A stretch of DNA of 64,000 bases from an uncultured Sulfitobacter sp. (lineage in GTDB: Bacteria > Pseudomonadota > Alphaproteobacteria > Rhodobacterales > Rhodobacteraceae). Shown here piece by piece: positions 1-9,369 of this stretch. The stretch's first letter is position 1. Each line of letters begins with the position of its first letter. The stretch lies in contig CANMZB010000019.1 in NCBI GenBank assembly GCA_947502265.1, forward strand, positions 1 through 64,000, in the 5' to 3' direction. Position numbers and translations under genes: made by a program. The notes below the pieces were generated by a model. It did not search any database. It saw nothing but the letters and a program-made list of their open reading frames with translations, and had not been told where the DNA came from.

Positions 1-468
1 GCGGGTTTTAGCGGCCTGAATTTCGGCGGCCTGTGCTTCCAGCTTTTGAGTGAGGGTGGTGATTTCGGCCTGATGCGTCTCGCGCTGCTGGCTGCTTGTG
101 GCATCGGCCTCATCGGCGCGGGTTTTAGCGGCCTGAATTTCGCTGGCCTGTGCTTCCAGCTTTTGAGTGAGGGTGGTGATTTCGGCCTGATGCGCCTCAC
201 GCAGTTTCCGGCTTGCGGTGTCGGCTTTATCGGCGCGGGTTTTAGCGGCCTGAATTTCGGCGGCCTGTGCTTCCAGCTTTTGAGTGAGGGTGGTGATTTC
301 GGCCTGATGCGCCTCACGCAGTTTTTGGATTGCAGTGTCGGCTTCATCGGCGCGGGTTTTAGCGGCCTGAATTTCGGCGGCCTGTGCTTCCAGCTTTTGA
401 GTGAGGGTGGTGATTTCGGCCTGATGCGCCTCACGCAGTTTCCGGCTTGCAGTGTCGGCTTCATCGGC
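1..468. repeat. 117-bp tandem repeat, four near-identical units, inside a coiled-coil gene
   Basis: The unit beginning GCGGGTTTTAGCGGCCTG starts at positions 1, 118, 235 and 352, always 117 bp apart, and a diverged fifth unit starts at 469. Each unit encodes 39 residues of the minus-strand protein (core EAHQAEITTLTQKLEAQ). More degenerate copies continue to about position 830. The array may continue left of the window. Confidence 0.95.
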
Positions 469-1929
469 GCGGGCTTGCGCGGCATCGGCTTTTTCGCTCA
501 TAGCGGCCAACTTTTGGGTAAAGCCGATGGTCTGTGCTTCCAATTCGCGGGTCAGGACGGTGACTTCAGCCAGATGTGTCCTGTGTCGTTTTTGGCTTGC
601 GGTGTCGGCCTCATCGGCGCGGGCTTGCGCGGCATCGGCTTTTTCGGTTGCGGCGGCCAGCTTTTGGGTGAGGTCGGTGATTTCGGCCTGATGTGCCTCG
701 CGCTGCTTGTTGCTTGCGGTGTCGGCCTCATCGGCGCGGGCTTGCGCGGTCTGAATTTCGCTGGCCTGTGTTTCCAGCTTTTGGGTAAGAGCGGTAGCTT
801 CGGCCTGAAGTGTCTCGAAAAGGGTCTTTTGCTGATCCGCTTCGGCGCGCATCTTTTTTATCTTTGCCTCAAGGGTTTCGAGGCTTGCAGCATCTTGTGT
901 TGCCGTTTTATCGAGTGCTTTGTATTTTTCTTTCCAGGCGACGCGGTCTTTGGCAATTGCTGCTGCCTCTTTTTCTGCGGCGCGCTTTTTTGCGAGTTGC
1001 TGGTTCAGATCGAAATTTTCGGCCTGTGCGGTGGCGATTGCTTCGGAGCGGGCATCATATGCTTTGGTCAGCTGATTGAATTCGGCTATCAGCTTGCTGT
1101 GCTTTCGCTGTGATACGTCAAGCTCGTTATGGGCCTTTTCGCTGCGCGCGCGATTGGTGCGGCTGGTCCATTCATTATAATGGGCCTGACCCAACCGGCT
1201 GAAGACCAGATGGATACTGTTGTAATCGGCGCTGCCGTTTTTCAGGCTGGCCAATTGGGCCAACCGGTCTTCTGTGCGGGGGCCTGCAAGCACCGCAGCC
1301 AGACCTGTACCGTCTTCGAATAGCAGTGTTTCATGGCGGTCTATGAAGTTCTGCGCGAGCATGTGGAGCTGGTCGTCTTCAAAAGCATCGGGAAAGCCGC
1401 GAAGCAGGACAACAGCACGCTCGGACAGCTTCTGGTCGCATAATTCCAGCGTGCGCTCCAGCGCCTCGGCGGACTGGTTCGCGCCCAGAACCAGAAGATC
1501 AACCGACTGGTCCGCAAAACGGTTAAACGCTTCGGTTTCGGGACGTGTGGAGAGCTTTGAGAACTCGGCGTAGTTTTCGGTGTTGTAATGCTGAACGCGG
1601 GCGATCTGTTCGAGACGCGCCTTGTCTTCTTCTTTTGCGTCTTCCGCCCGGGGGGTAAAGAAGATGCCATGACAGCGGGCGGGCAGGTTAAGCCTGTCCA
1701 CGGCCTGACATAGGGAGAAATAGCTTTGAGCATCCTCGAGGCCGATCTCTACGATTGATGTCGGACGCAGCACGTCGGCCAGCCAGAAGGTAAAGGGCAG
1801 ATGGTGAAGGAAATCGGATTCGACCATATAGCGGGAGCGCCAGAACAGGGCCCGGCTGGAAAGCGGATTTGTTATATGTAGAGCGGAGTTGGTGCTCAGA
1901 GCTCCCTGCTTGTCCACTGTTTTGGTCAT
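1..1929 (-). CDS. Methyltransferase-like protein with long repetitive coiled coil (3' end cut by window edge)
   Basis: Reading the minus strand from the ATG at 1929 gives an uninterrupted frame of 643 codons that runs off the left edge, so the C-terminus is missing. Residues about 30-220 resemble a class I SAM-dependent methyltransferase fold of the kind found in glycan clusters: an IVEIG strand near residue 60 and a VDLLVLGA strand followed by a helix and an AVVLLRGF strand. From about residue 250 onward the protein is Ala/Glu/Gln/Lys-rich, charged and predicted coiled coil, with exact 39-residue repeats toward the end. Long open frames on the plus strand here are mirror images of this repeat. 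It lies divergent from the DUF2793 gene. Substrate unknown; the methyltransferase assignment is by fold impression only. Confidence 0.75.
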   Translation of the reverse strand, partial: MTKTVDKQGALSTNSALHITNPLSSRALFWRSRYMVESDFLHHLPFTFWLADVLRPTSIVEIGLEDAQSYFSLCQAVDRLNLPARCHGIFFTPRAEDAKEEDKARLEQIARVQHYNTENYAEFSKLSTRPETEAFNRFADQSVDLLVLGANQSAEALERTLELCDQKLSERAVVLLRGFPDAFEDDQLHMLAQNFIDRHETLLFEDGTGLAAVLAGPRTEDRLAQLASLKNGSADYNSIHLVFSRLGQAHYNEWTSRTNRARSEKAHNELDVSQRKHSKLIAEFNQLTKAYDARSEAIATAQAENFDLNQQLAKKRAAEKEAAAIAKDRVAWKEKYKALDKTATQDAASLETLEAKIKKMRAEADQQKTLFETLQAEATALTQKLETQASEIQTAQARADEADTASNKQREAHQAEITDLTQKLAAATEKADAAQARADEADTASQKRHRTHLAEVTVLTRELEAQTIGFTQKLAAMSEKADAAQARADEADTASRKLREAHQAEITTLTQKLEAQAAEIQAAKTRADEADTAIQKLREAHQAEITTLTQKLEAQAAEIQAAKTRADKADTASRKLREAHQAEITTLTQKLEAQASEIQAAKTRADEADATSSQQRETHQAEITTLTQKLEAQAAEIQAAKTR

Positions 1930-2096
1930 ATCATTCTCATTCGCATTAATGGTCACCACGTTTGTCTATAGAGCATATGGTTTCAATGCCAGCGCCCAAG
2001 GGCTTTTTTCGAGGATGCAACAGGGCGTACGCCCTGTTTAGCCGATCTAAAGCGGGACGCCGGATTTTGGGGTTTACCCAGATTGGAGCGTTCCCC

Positions 2097-3188
2097 ATGT
2101 CAGATACATCCCCGGTTCTATCTTTACCTTTCATTCAACCTTCGCAGGCGCAGAAACATGTCACTCATAACGAGGCGCTGAATCTGCTGGACGCGCTTGT
2201 GCAGACATCGGTGCGCAGCCGGTCTGTGGCGAGCCCCCCCGCCGCGCCAACGCAGGGGGATATGTATGTTGTGGCACCGGGTGCAACGCTGGAGTGGGCA
2301 GGGCAGGATAATGCTGTGGCTGTATTCAACGGTGTCTGGCACTTTTATGTGCCGCATGCGGGCTGGCGGGTCTGGACGCAGGATGCCGGCGCGCTGAGTG
2401 TCTATGACGGGGCCGCTTGGGTGGATCTTGGAGAGGGTGCATTGAACGAGGTGTCCAGTCTCGGCATTAACGCAACCGCGAACCTGCCGGATCGTCTGAC
2501 CGTGAGCGGGGCGTCGACGCTGCTTAACCATCAGGGCGCGGGGCATCGATTGAAAGTCAATAAAGCGGATGATGTGGAAACCGCCAGCTTGCTGTTCCAG
2601 ACGGGCTTTTCGGGGCGGGCCGAAATGGGGCTGGCGGGGGAGGACGATTTTTCCGTAAAAGTATCGGCGGATGGCAGTGCCTGGACAACTGCGCTGCGCT
2701 TTGACGGTGCGACGGGACTGGCGTCCGGGGCTGCCGTGCAAACACATGCGACGGATGTGACGCCGGGGCGGTTGATGCGGGCCGATTATGGCTACGGGCC
2801 GGGCAATGTGGTTGGAACGGTGTCGCAAGCAGGCGGTGTACCTACAGGTGCCGTGGTTGAAAGCGGTACACTGTCCGGTGGCCATTACGTCCGATTTGCC
2901 GACGGCACGCAGATCTGCACCTTTGTCACACCGGAGCTGACGGCTGACAGCTATCCGGTGGGCAGTTCCGGATTATATGGGTCCGGTGCCCATACATGGG
3001 TTTATCCGGCCCCCTTTATCGCTGAACCTGTGATTGCGCTGACGGCCCGACGGGTATCGGGAACACACGGCCACTTCGCGACTCTTACCAGCTCAGGCTT
3101 TGGAACAAATTCGGCGCGCATTGTTATGATCGCCGGAGAAAATGCGATCGGTGTCGTGCATCTCAGCGCTACGGGGCGCTGGTTCTAG
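2097..3188 (+). CDS. DUF2793 domain protein
   Basis: 363 residues. The N-terminus (LPFIQPSQAQKHVTHNEAL) is the hallmark of DUF2793, a family common in Rhodobacterales and often linked to phage-tail or gene-transfer-agent-like proteins. Residues 60-120 carry the typical WVFYxPxxGWxxWxxDxxxLxVYDGxxW-like pattern (here HFYVPHAGWRVWTQDAG). The C-terminal third (after about residue 230) is of unknown fold. An upstream in-frame ATG at 1962 exists, but the ATG at 2097 starts directly at the conserved domain. The stop codon overlaps that of the convergent sulfotransferase gene in a shared CTAG. No other phage genes are nearby, so a surface or glycan-linked role is more likely than a tail role, but this is inference. 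Confidence 0.8.
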   Translation: MSDTSPVLSLPFIQPSQAQKHVTHNEALNLLDALVQTSVRSRSVASPPAAPTQGDMYVVAPGATLEWAGQDNAVAVFNGVWHFYVPHAGWRVWTQDAGALSVYDGAAWVDLGEGALNEVSSLGINATANLPDRLTVSGASTLLNHQGAGHRLKVNKADDVETASLLFQTGFSGRAEMGLAGEDDFSVKVSADGSAWTTALRFDGATGLASGAAVQTHATDVTPGRLMRADYGYGPGNVVGTVSQAGGVPTGAVVESGTLSGGHYVRFADGTQICTFVTPELTADSYPVGSSGLYGSGAHTWVYPAPFIAEPVIALTARRVSGTHGHFATLTSSGFGTNSARIVMIAGENAIGVVHLSATGRWF

Positions 3189-4675
3189 GTCGTTTGGCGC
3201 GCGGGCGGATGGAGCCTGAAATACGTAAATCTTCCGGTATGGGTCATGCCATGGCAGGTGCATTCGGTCGGGACCGTGACATTGATTGCTTCGGAGCCGT
3301 CAATTACGATCATCGTGGGTTTGCAAATAACCCGGGCCAACTGTGAAAGTCTTTCCTCCGCATTGCTGCGCAAGAAAATGATATCCGGGGTCCGGAACCA
3401 GGGTTTACGCCAGATTGCGTCGAAATCGGGATCGGTAGGGGGGTGAGCCAGCGCGATCACCTTGCCGGGCAGTCGGGCGATGTCATGGGCCAGTTGACAC
3501 TGGACGCGCGCGGACTGGTGGGGCTGCACCGCAATGGCCAGTTTGCCGGTTTTGGCCGCGGCAAGTGCGAGGGGCGTATCCCACCCCAGGGTCATGATGA
3601 CATGCGCATCATTGATCAAAGGGGTCAGGCAATGCAACTGGTGGAGCTCCCGCCCGTCATCGCTATAGGTTGCAAGGGTCTCGATACCGTAATCGAAGAT
3701 CTTTGCGATCACCGTCTCGTTCGAGGCGGCGGGTACATGTGCCGCGGTCCTCTCCAGGCCAAGGCTTTGCCCGGTCAGGAAGCGGTTGGACAGGTTTCTG
3801 TTTTCGGATGCGCAGGTCAGGGCCACCCGTCGGCGCAGGGTTTGTGGCAGGCAGGACGTGTCTTCGGTCAGTTCACCGGCGTCGTGTAGAGCCGCATAAT
3901 GGGTCTTCATGGTTTCCGAGAACTGCTGGCTGTCCTGTCGGGACAGGCGGGCCACCAGCGGATTTAGCCGCCTGTGTGCTTCAATACATTCGGCAAAGCG
4001 TTGCGAGATGTTGACTCTGGCGGTGCCAAGCTGCGCCGAGTCAGGCAACCGGAATCTTGCGGCGGTGGTGAACCGTTCCAGCAGGGTCAGATCACTGCAC
4101 GCATCGCGATAGGGCAAGACCGACACTTTGCTGGCGTTGAATGTGTTTTCCAGAAAAGTGAGACGGCTTTCATAGGTCAGAACGCCACGCGCCAGTAAGT
4201 CTTGGGTTAGAGCGGAAGGCGGTTGAGTTTCATTTCTGATACCGCCGACGACGGTTTCGTAGTAAAAAGATTCAAGCCAGTTAATCTGATCGCGCAGAAT
4301 GGCGATCATGTGCAGATCCCGTCCGGCCAAAAAGTCTGCCAGTTTTTCGAGATTTTTTTTGTTTGGGTAATGAAATAGGTTTTCTATCGACAGTAATAAC
4401 GTATCGATACGACCTGCGTGCGATTCCAGTTCATCCAGCAGGGGCGTGGGGAGGTTGGAATCCAGCAGGTCCAGATGACCGGGGGTGCGGGTATGGTCCG
4501 ACGCGTTGCTGCGCCGCAGGATGGAGCGCGGAAACAGAATGCCTTGCGCCAGCAACGTGTCATACTGCGCATCCAGAGCGTTCTGTATGGCGGTACTGCC
4601 TGCCTTGGCCGTACCGACATGCAGTATGACCTTGGCAGGCAGCAAAGTGCTGGAAGGGGCGGCGGTGCGTGTCAA
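3185..4675 (-). CDS. Sulfotransferase-like protein with extra C-terminal domain
   Basis: 496 residues. Residues 14-30 (KVILHVGTAKAGSTAIQ) form the 5'-phosphosulfate-binding P-loop of PAPS-dependent sulfotransferases, and a second strand LLLSIENLF followed by MIAILRDQINWLESFYYE matches the 3'-phosphate region. The sulfotransferase part ends near residue 300; the remaining about 180 residues look like a separate alpha/beta domain (VIMTLGWDTPLALAAA; IFLRSNAEERLSQLARVI) that I cannot assign but that has a methyltransferase-like rhythm. The start overlaps the stop of the upstream GSCFA gene by 4 bp (ATGA), so the two are translationally coupled. Likely role: sulfation of exported polysaccharide. 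Confidence 0.75.
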   Translation of the reverse strand: MTRTAAPSSTLLPAKVILHVGTAKAGSTAIQNALDAQYDTLLAQGILFPRSILRRSNASDHTRTPGHLDLLDSNLPTPLLDELESHAGRIDTLLLSIENLFHYPNKKNLEKLADFLAGRDLHMIAILRDQINWLESFYYETVVGGIRNETQPPSALTQDLLARGVLTYESRLTFLENTFNASKVSVLPYRDACSDLTLLERFTTAARFRLPDSAQLGTARVNISQRFAECIEAHRRLNPLVARLSRQDSQQFSETMKTHYAALHDAGELTEDTSCLPQTLRRRVALTCASENRNLSNRFLTGQSLGLERTAAHVPAASNETVIAKIFDYGIETLATYSDDGRELHQLHCLTPLINDAHVIMTLGWDTPLALAAAKTGKLAIAVQPHQSARVQCQLAHDIARLPGKVIALAHPPTDPDFDAIWRKPWFRTPDIIFLRSNAEERLSQLARVICKPTMIVIDGSEAINVTVPTECTCHGMTHTGRFTYFRLHPPARQTT

Positions 4676-5706
4676 TCCAGCGCCCGCTCAAGCTTCTCCT
4701 CGTCACAGATGAGATCAAGCTCCTCTTCGTCGGGCTGTGCCGCGCCAGACTGGAATTCCTGTGCCATCGGTCCCGAAAAGAAATGTGTCATCACATAATC
4801 CACACCAAAAGCATTCACTGTGCGCTGGTCGGGGTTGAAGAACATGCCGCCAGAGGGATGCGAGGAAATGATCTCGTAGGATGGAAAATAGGTGACGTCT
4901 TCGAAATCTTCGGCCATTTCGCCGGCGACGCCGCGCAGGACGGATTTGGAATAAACCGTGGCCGGTAACACATGATCGTCGGTGGCGGTGGCGGTCAACG
5001 GCACGGGCGACACGGTCAGCAGCGTGCGCGCACCCGGATTGATGGCTAACAAACGGTCACGGAAATCGCGCATGTCCTGAAGGATCTCGGAATGGCGCAG
5101 ATTGTGGAAACGGTATTTTTCGGGGTCAAAGGTGCCCGCGAGCGTGCCGGGGGCCATCGGAAACATTGTGCCGTCCTCGATGCTTTCCCAACCTTCGGTC
5201 AGTCCCAGCGTAAAGACGAACAGATCCAGTGTTTCAAACATCTTGCGCACGGCGGCGAGGTGCTTTTCGCGCAGGGCTATGACTGCGTCGGCGCTGTCTT
5301 GTCCTACCGGATCGACACTGGGGCGCAGGGCATCAAAGAAACGCCCGTCCTTTTCCCAGACGCGCTCGGCGGGGGTGCGTTTTCCAAACGCCTCGTCGAA
5401 CAGCTGGATCAGCTGGCGGGTTGTGTAGATGTTGCCATAACGGCAGCTGAACACGCCAAAGCCCCAACGCCGCGCCTCGGCAACATCGTCAAACATGGGG
5501 GGAGCAGGCTCCATATCCATATAGTTGGCGCCGCGTTTGGCCAGATTATTGCCAATGTGCTGGGCAAAACAACTGCCTGCGGTCGCAACCTTGTCGGCGC
5601 GTTTGAGATCAAGCGGGCTCCACAGGTCTTTGAGATCGGCATAATGCGGCTCTGCAACAGCGGGGCGCCAGAAGGCTTTTTGAGGTTTGGATTTGTAGGG
5701 GTTCAT
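4672..5706 (-). CDS. GSCFA domain protein
   Basis: 344 residues. Named for its GSCFAQHIG motif at about residues 44-52 (TAGSCFAQHIGNNL), the signature of the GSCFA family (pfam GSCFA), which is related to SGNH/GDSL-type esterases and found in polysaccharide clusters. A later block, FVFTLGLTEGWE, and the strand LLTVSPVPLTATAT are typical of the family. The ATG at 5706 is chosen because it follows the stop of the preceding gene by 13 bp and has a GGAG ribosome site; a longer in-frame start at 5778 would overlap that gene. A role in acylation or deacylation of glycan is possible, not shown. Confidence 0.85.
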   Translation of the reverse strand: MNPYKSKPQKAFWRPAVAEPHYADLKDLWSPLDLKRADKVATAGSCFAQHIGNNLAKRGANYMDMEPAPPMFDDVAEARRWGFGVFSCRYGNIYTTRQLIQLFDEAFGKRTPAERVWEKDGRFFDALRPSVDPVGQDSADAVIALREKHLAAVRKMFETLDLFVFTLGLTEGWESIEDGTMFPMAPGTLAGTFDPEKYRFHNLRHSEILQDMRDFRDRLLAINPGARTLLTVSPVPLTATATDDHVLPATVYSKSVLRGVAGEMAEDFEDVTYFPSYEIISSHPSGGMFFNPDQRTVNAFGVDYVMTHFFSGPMAQEFQSGAAQPDEEELDLICDEEKLERALD

Positions 5707-5719
5707 GGGAGAGACTCCG

Positions 5720-6655
5720 TTATGACTGTAGCTGCTGGTCGCGCAGGAAATTGGCACGTTCAATATCTTGCGGATCATAGCTGTGGGCTGGTTTTGGTTT
5801 CCCGGCTGGCTGGCTGGCCGCAGCAGGCTGACTTTGTGTAGTCAGTGTATAATAGGTGTCGAGAAGTTTTTGTCTGTCCCAAGTAGGCGAAAGTATTGCC
5901 GCTTTGACCCAGTTATAATAAAAGGCTGGTGGGACAGATAAGCTATGATTTGGAATACCCCAATAACTGCACTGAAGAATGAACTTTTCGGGTTTCTGCA
6001 AAGCGGCGGTCAAAAACGGAGGCATCTGTGAAGAAAAGTGCCGCATGTCCCCGGTACTTTGTACGTAAATGACGGTATTGTCGAAACTTTTAGCATAAAG
6101 AGTCGATAGATCAATCTCGCATTGCTGCTTGATTTCATCAAGCGAGGTGGCATTGGGCCATGCTCTATCAAAGTACTTTTTCTTGACCCTAGGAATATAA
6201 TCTTCAATTTTTGTTTGGGGGTTTACCGCAACGCACAGGCTGTTTTCGTCTGCCCATGAGTAATACAATGCTGCATACCCGCCCGAAGATCCCCCTACAT
6301 ATATCCGTCTCGGTGTGCCAATTCTCTTGGCAAAGGCCTTTAGAAGGTCAGGTAATATAGATTGAAATGCAAAATCTTCAGAGCCAGCATACCAAGCAGC
6401 AGCTAAATCATCACTGACAGAAAGCGTTTCATCCGCGATGCTCAGCTGATGAGCACTGCCGGTTTCAGGTATAAAGCTCTGGAATCTCGGAATCGTTCGG
6501 GTAGCACGGTCCATAGCGCCATGGAAAATGACAACCAGAACATCGCCCGTTCCTTTTTTGTACCTAACTGGAACACTATTCGTTCCGTCGGTCAGACTGT
6601 ATTTCCCGCTTTCGGGCATTTTAGATGCGAATACATTAAGCTTCGATAGAGTCAC
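5720..6655 (-). CDS. Alpha/beta-hydrolase-like protein
   Basis: 311 residues. The region DVLVVIFHGAMDR (residues 39-51) resembles the oxyanion strand, and IYVGGSSGGYAALYY (about 118-132) is a nucleophile elbow of GxSxG type (GGSSGG). STGDMRHFSSQ and the later NHSLSVP could supply the acid and histidine of a catalytic triad. No signal peptide. The start overlaps the end of the upstream glycosyltransferase gene by 4 bp (6652-6655), placing it in the same operon. Likely an esterase or acyl-modifying enzyme of the polysaccharide pathway; substrate unknown. GC content is lower than that of its neighbours. Confidence 0.65.
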   Translation of the reverse strand: MTLSKLNVFASKMPESGKYSLTDGTNSVPVRYKKGTGDVLVVIFHGAMDRATRTIPRFQSFIPETGSAHQLSIADETLSVSDDLAAAWYAGSEDFAFQSILPDLLKAFAKRIGTPRRIYVGGSSGGYAALYYSWADENSLCVAVNPQTKIEDYIPRVKKKYFDRAWPNATSLDEIKQQCEIDLSTLYAKSFDNTVIYVQSTGDMRHFSSQMPPFLTAALQKPEKFILQCSYWGIPNHSLSVPPAFYYNWVKAAILSPTWDRQKLLDTYYTLTTQSQPAAASQPAGKPKPAHSYDPQDIERANFLRDQQLQS

Positions 6656-9186
6656 TGGTGATCAACCTTCATCATGTCATTCCGAAATTTCTGCGCTTCT
6701 TCTGTCAAGCTTTGTGCCGGAAGGATAGTTTCATTGTCCTCACCCCAAAGTCCGGAGGCTGAAAAGCGGCGTTTGATGGCAGCGCTGGAGTAACGCGCGA
6801 TTGCGATGCTTTGAACTTCTTCGAGATAACGCTTTCGTGCGATGTCGTCTTCAGCCAGGTTTCGTATGATGGCCTCAACATCCCGATGATCCGCATAAAG
6901 GGGCAGTTCGTCAAAGGTTTCTGCAAAGCGGGAAGGCAGGATCACAGGCACCCCAGCCAGCATCGCCTCGACGATCGTGCGGCCAAAACCTTCTGACAAT
7001 CCGATATTGGGGAAGTAGACAAAGGCATCAAGGTCCCTAAGGTACTCGTAGGGTTCAAGGCTGCCGAATTCGTGAATTTCCCAGTTGGCAGGAAGTGATC
7101 CAAGGATCTGCTCGGCGTGTTTGGCACCGCCCAATATCTTTATCTTGAAATCCGGATTTTCGGGGAAGACCTGTCGCAAGTCGGTCGGATCCTCGAGCCA
7201 TTTTTCATGAGAATCGCGCCCATGTCTGCCGATGCTGAAAGGTCGAACCATATGCTCTTTTGGCGTCTGCTTATATAGTCCGAGATTAAAGGTCGGTGTC
7301 CAGTCAGTATCGGATAGGTTGATGGTAATATTATTGGTTCGCTCGAAATCGTGCAGTTCGGCACGCATCACCGGGCTGATGGGGCAAAAACGTAAATTTT
7401 CCGTTTGGATGCGTTCTGCTGCTGCCACCATTTTGGATATACTATAGATAAGCTTTCCAGTGGCCCTCCGACTTGAGTTGTTTTTCACAATGTAAGCTGT
7501 ATCTGCATGGATATTTGATGCAATTTTACGGAAAGAGAGAGACGTTGCCACATTGGGATTGCGACAGATCAGCACCTTACACCGCGCGGTCTCTACATGC
7601 GTCCAGTTCACAGTAATGTCGTGATGCGGTGCATAGCGTTCCGACAGTGGCTTTCCCAAATCGTTATCAACCGGACAGTTGATAACGGAAACATTGAACC
7701 CCGCATCCAGAAAAGTCGCAATCTCATCCAAGGTAGAGGAGGCATTGCCGCCAGGAAACCGTAGATCGGTCGCGATAATTACATCAGCCGAGACGTTACG
7801 TTTCAATTCAATGCGCTGCTCATAATCTTTTATCAGCGTACGTAGCCTACCCATTGAGGCTCGGATGCTTGCGGGTGCGGGAAATGGTCGATCCCAGAGA
7901 GGAAACTCCATCCGGCTATTAGTGCGTTTGAGTTTGGTATGGGCTTCCAGAAAGGATTTCTTGTACTTCTGCCGTATCCGCGAAACTCCTGAGACTTCAG
8001 AATGCCCAAGGGTTGGATGATTGGTCAACCCATCGGGATTGTCCAGGCACAACATGAGCGGTTCGAATTGCATCGTGATATTACGCTGCTCGAGATGTTC
8101 GATGCGGCGAATCATCTCAGAATCGCCTGCGACACGTACTGCGTCCCAAAAACCCAACAGATCGTGAAAATACTGTGCGCGTGCCATCATCGAGATGAAG
8201 GCGCCACGCGTGGCGCCATCGTAGACCATATCACCTACGGGATTGAAGCGTACCAACTCCCCCTTTGGAGACATGCGAAGCATACTTGACAGGAAGGCAG
8301 GTAGATTCCGCTCGTGGCTGAAACTAACCTGACGCTCGATCCGCTGAGGATGCGCCCAGTCGTCGGCGTCGTGACCGGTGATGAAATCGCCCCGCGCCTG
8401 AGTTACAGCGATGTTCTTGGTCACATAGGGGCCGACGTTGATGGCATTGCGCAGGGGTGTTACGCGTGAGTCGCTTGCGGCAATCTGTTGAATGATATTC
8501 CACGTATCATCCGTACTGGCATCGTCAACAATGATTAGCTCAATGTTACGCCACGACTGGTTTAGGATAGATCGCATACTGTAGCCGACACTGTCTTGCG
8601 CATTCCACGCAGGCATCAATACGCTTACCTTTGGCCCGTCATGTACGGCTGAAATCTGTTCGGTATCGAAACGCTCCATCAGGGAGCCTGATCTGTCTGA
8701 CAAACGTAGCGGCGCGAGAGAGAAATGGCTAAGATAACTATTAAGGCGCTTGAGCCAAGTGTTGTCATCACCTAGTGCCACCGCCCTATTGGCATGTAAA
8801 AGGTCGATTGTATGTTTTTGCATGTCAGGTAAATGCATCTCGGCCAAGGTCAAGGCGCGGTCGTAGCCCTGTAGACGCGCTACTGCCTGTGTGGCTTGTA
8901 GCACGTATTCAGGCTGGGCACAGGCAGGGGTTTTCCCTTCAAGATGATGAAGGAGGGGATTCACCCTTTCACCCAGCGTTTCACGATGTGTCATGCTGTA
9001 AAAAATTGTCGAAAAATCCGGCCCCGGATCGCGGCGCATCTCGGCGCCGTATTTCAGATAATGTTCCGCCGGGTCCATGTGCAGCATCGCGACATCGGGA
9101 TAGCTTTGTGCGTACCACTCTGCATCGAAATAGCCGGACTTTCGCAGTTTTGTCGCGTCTGCTTCCAGAGCTTCGGTATCGTACAT
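6652..9186 (-). CDS. Bifunctional GT2/GT4-type glycosyltransferase
   Basis: 844 residues. An N-terminal module (about 19-60) contains YFDAEWYAQSYPDVA and HYLKYGAEMRRDP, the repeated FDxxWYxxxYxDV...HYxxxG module seen in several proteins here. A GT2 (GT-A) domain follows at about 185-300 (KVSVLMPAWNAQDS; IVDDASTDD; GHDADDW as the DxD site). The C-terminal third is GT-B/GT4-like, with FVYFPNIGLSEGFGRTIVEA near residues 740-765. The start at 9186 has a GAGG ribosome site 6 bp upstream; an upstream in-frame ATG at 9240 adds an unlikely hydrophobic stretch. Probably adds two sugars to the capsule chain. Confidence 0.85.
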   Translation of the reverse strand: MYDTEALEADATKLRKSGYFDAEWYAQSYPDVAMLHMDPAEHYLKYGAEMRRDPGPDFSTIFYSMTHRETLGERVNPLLHHLEGKTPACAQPEYVLQATQAVARLQGYDRALTLAEMHLPDMQKHTIDLLHANRAVALGDDNTWLKRLNSYLSHFSLAPLRLSDRSGSLMERFDTEQISAVHDGPKVSVLMPAWNAQDSVGYSMRSILNQSWRNIELIIVDDASTDDTWNIIQQIAASDSRVTPLRNAINVGPYVTKNIAVTQARGDFITGHDADDWAHPQRIERQVSFSHERNLPAFLSSMLRMSPKGELVRFNPVGDMVYDGATRGAFISMMARAQYFHDLLGFWDAVRVAGDSEMIRRIEHLEQRNITMQFEPLMLCLDNPDGLTNHPTLGHSEVSGVSRIRQKYKKSFLEAHTKLKRTNSRMEFPLWDRPFPAPASIRASMGRLRTLIKDYEQRIELKRNVSADVIIATDLRFPGGNASSTLDEIATFLDAGFNVSVINCPVDNDLGKPLSERYAPHHDITVNWTHVETARCKVLICRNPNVATSLSFRKIASNIHADTAYIVKNNSSRRATGKLIYSISKMVAAAERIQTENLRFCPISPVMRAELHDFERTNNITINLSDTDWTPTFNLGLYKQTPKEHMVRPFSIGRHGRDSHEKWLEDPTDLRQVFPENPDFKIKILGGAKHAEQILGSLPANWEIHEFGSLEPYEYLRDLDAFVYFPNIGLSEGFGRTIVEAMLAGVPVILPSRFAETFDELPLYADHRDVEAIIRNLAEDDIARKRYLEEVQSIAIARYSSAAIKRRFSASGLWGEDNETILPAQSLTEEAQKFRNDMMKVDHQ

Positions 9187-9369
9187 GCTTCCCTCTTCAC
9201 AGTTTAGGATAATAGGCACAATAACAATTATGGTTTTCACATAAGAATTTTATTCTGCATACATATTTAGGTTAGGTAAATATATTTCTACTAGATATTT
9301 CTGAACTTATTATTTGTTGCTTTTCTTAATAAGATAATTTTTATCAATTCTGGTTTTCAAACAAACTTA

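Noticed and set aside
46-1113. Long plus-strand frame with repeated Gly/Phe/Leu-rich segments
   Set aside because: It is the mirror of the 117-bp repeat; the minus strand gives a sensible methyltransferase-like plus coiled-coil protein with a proper start.
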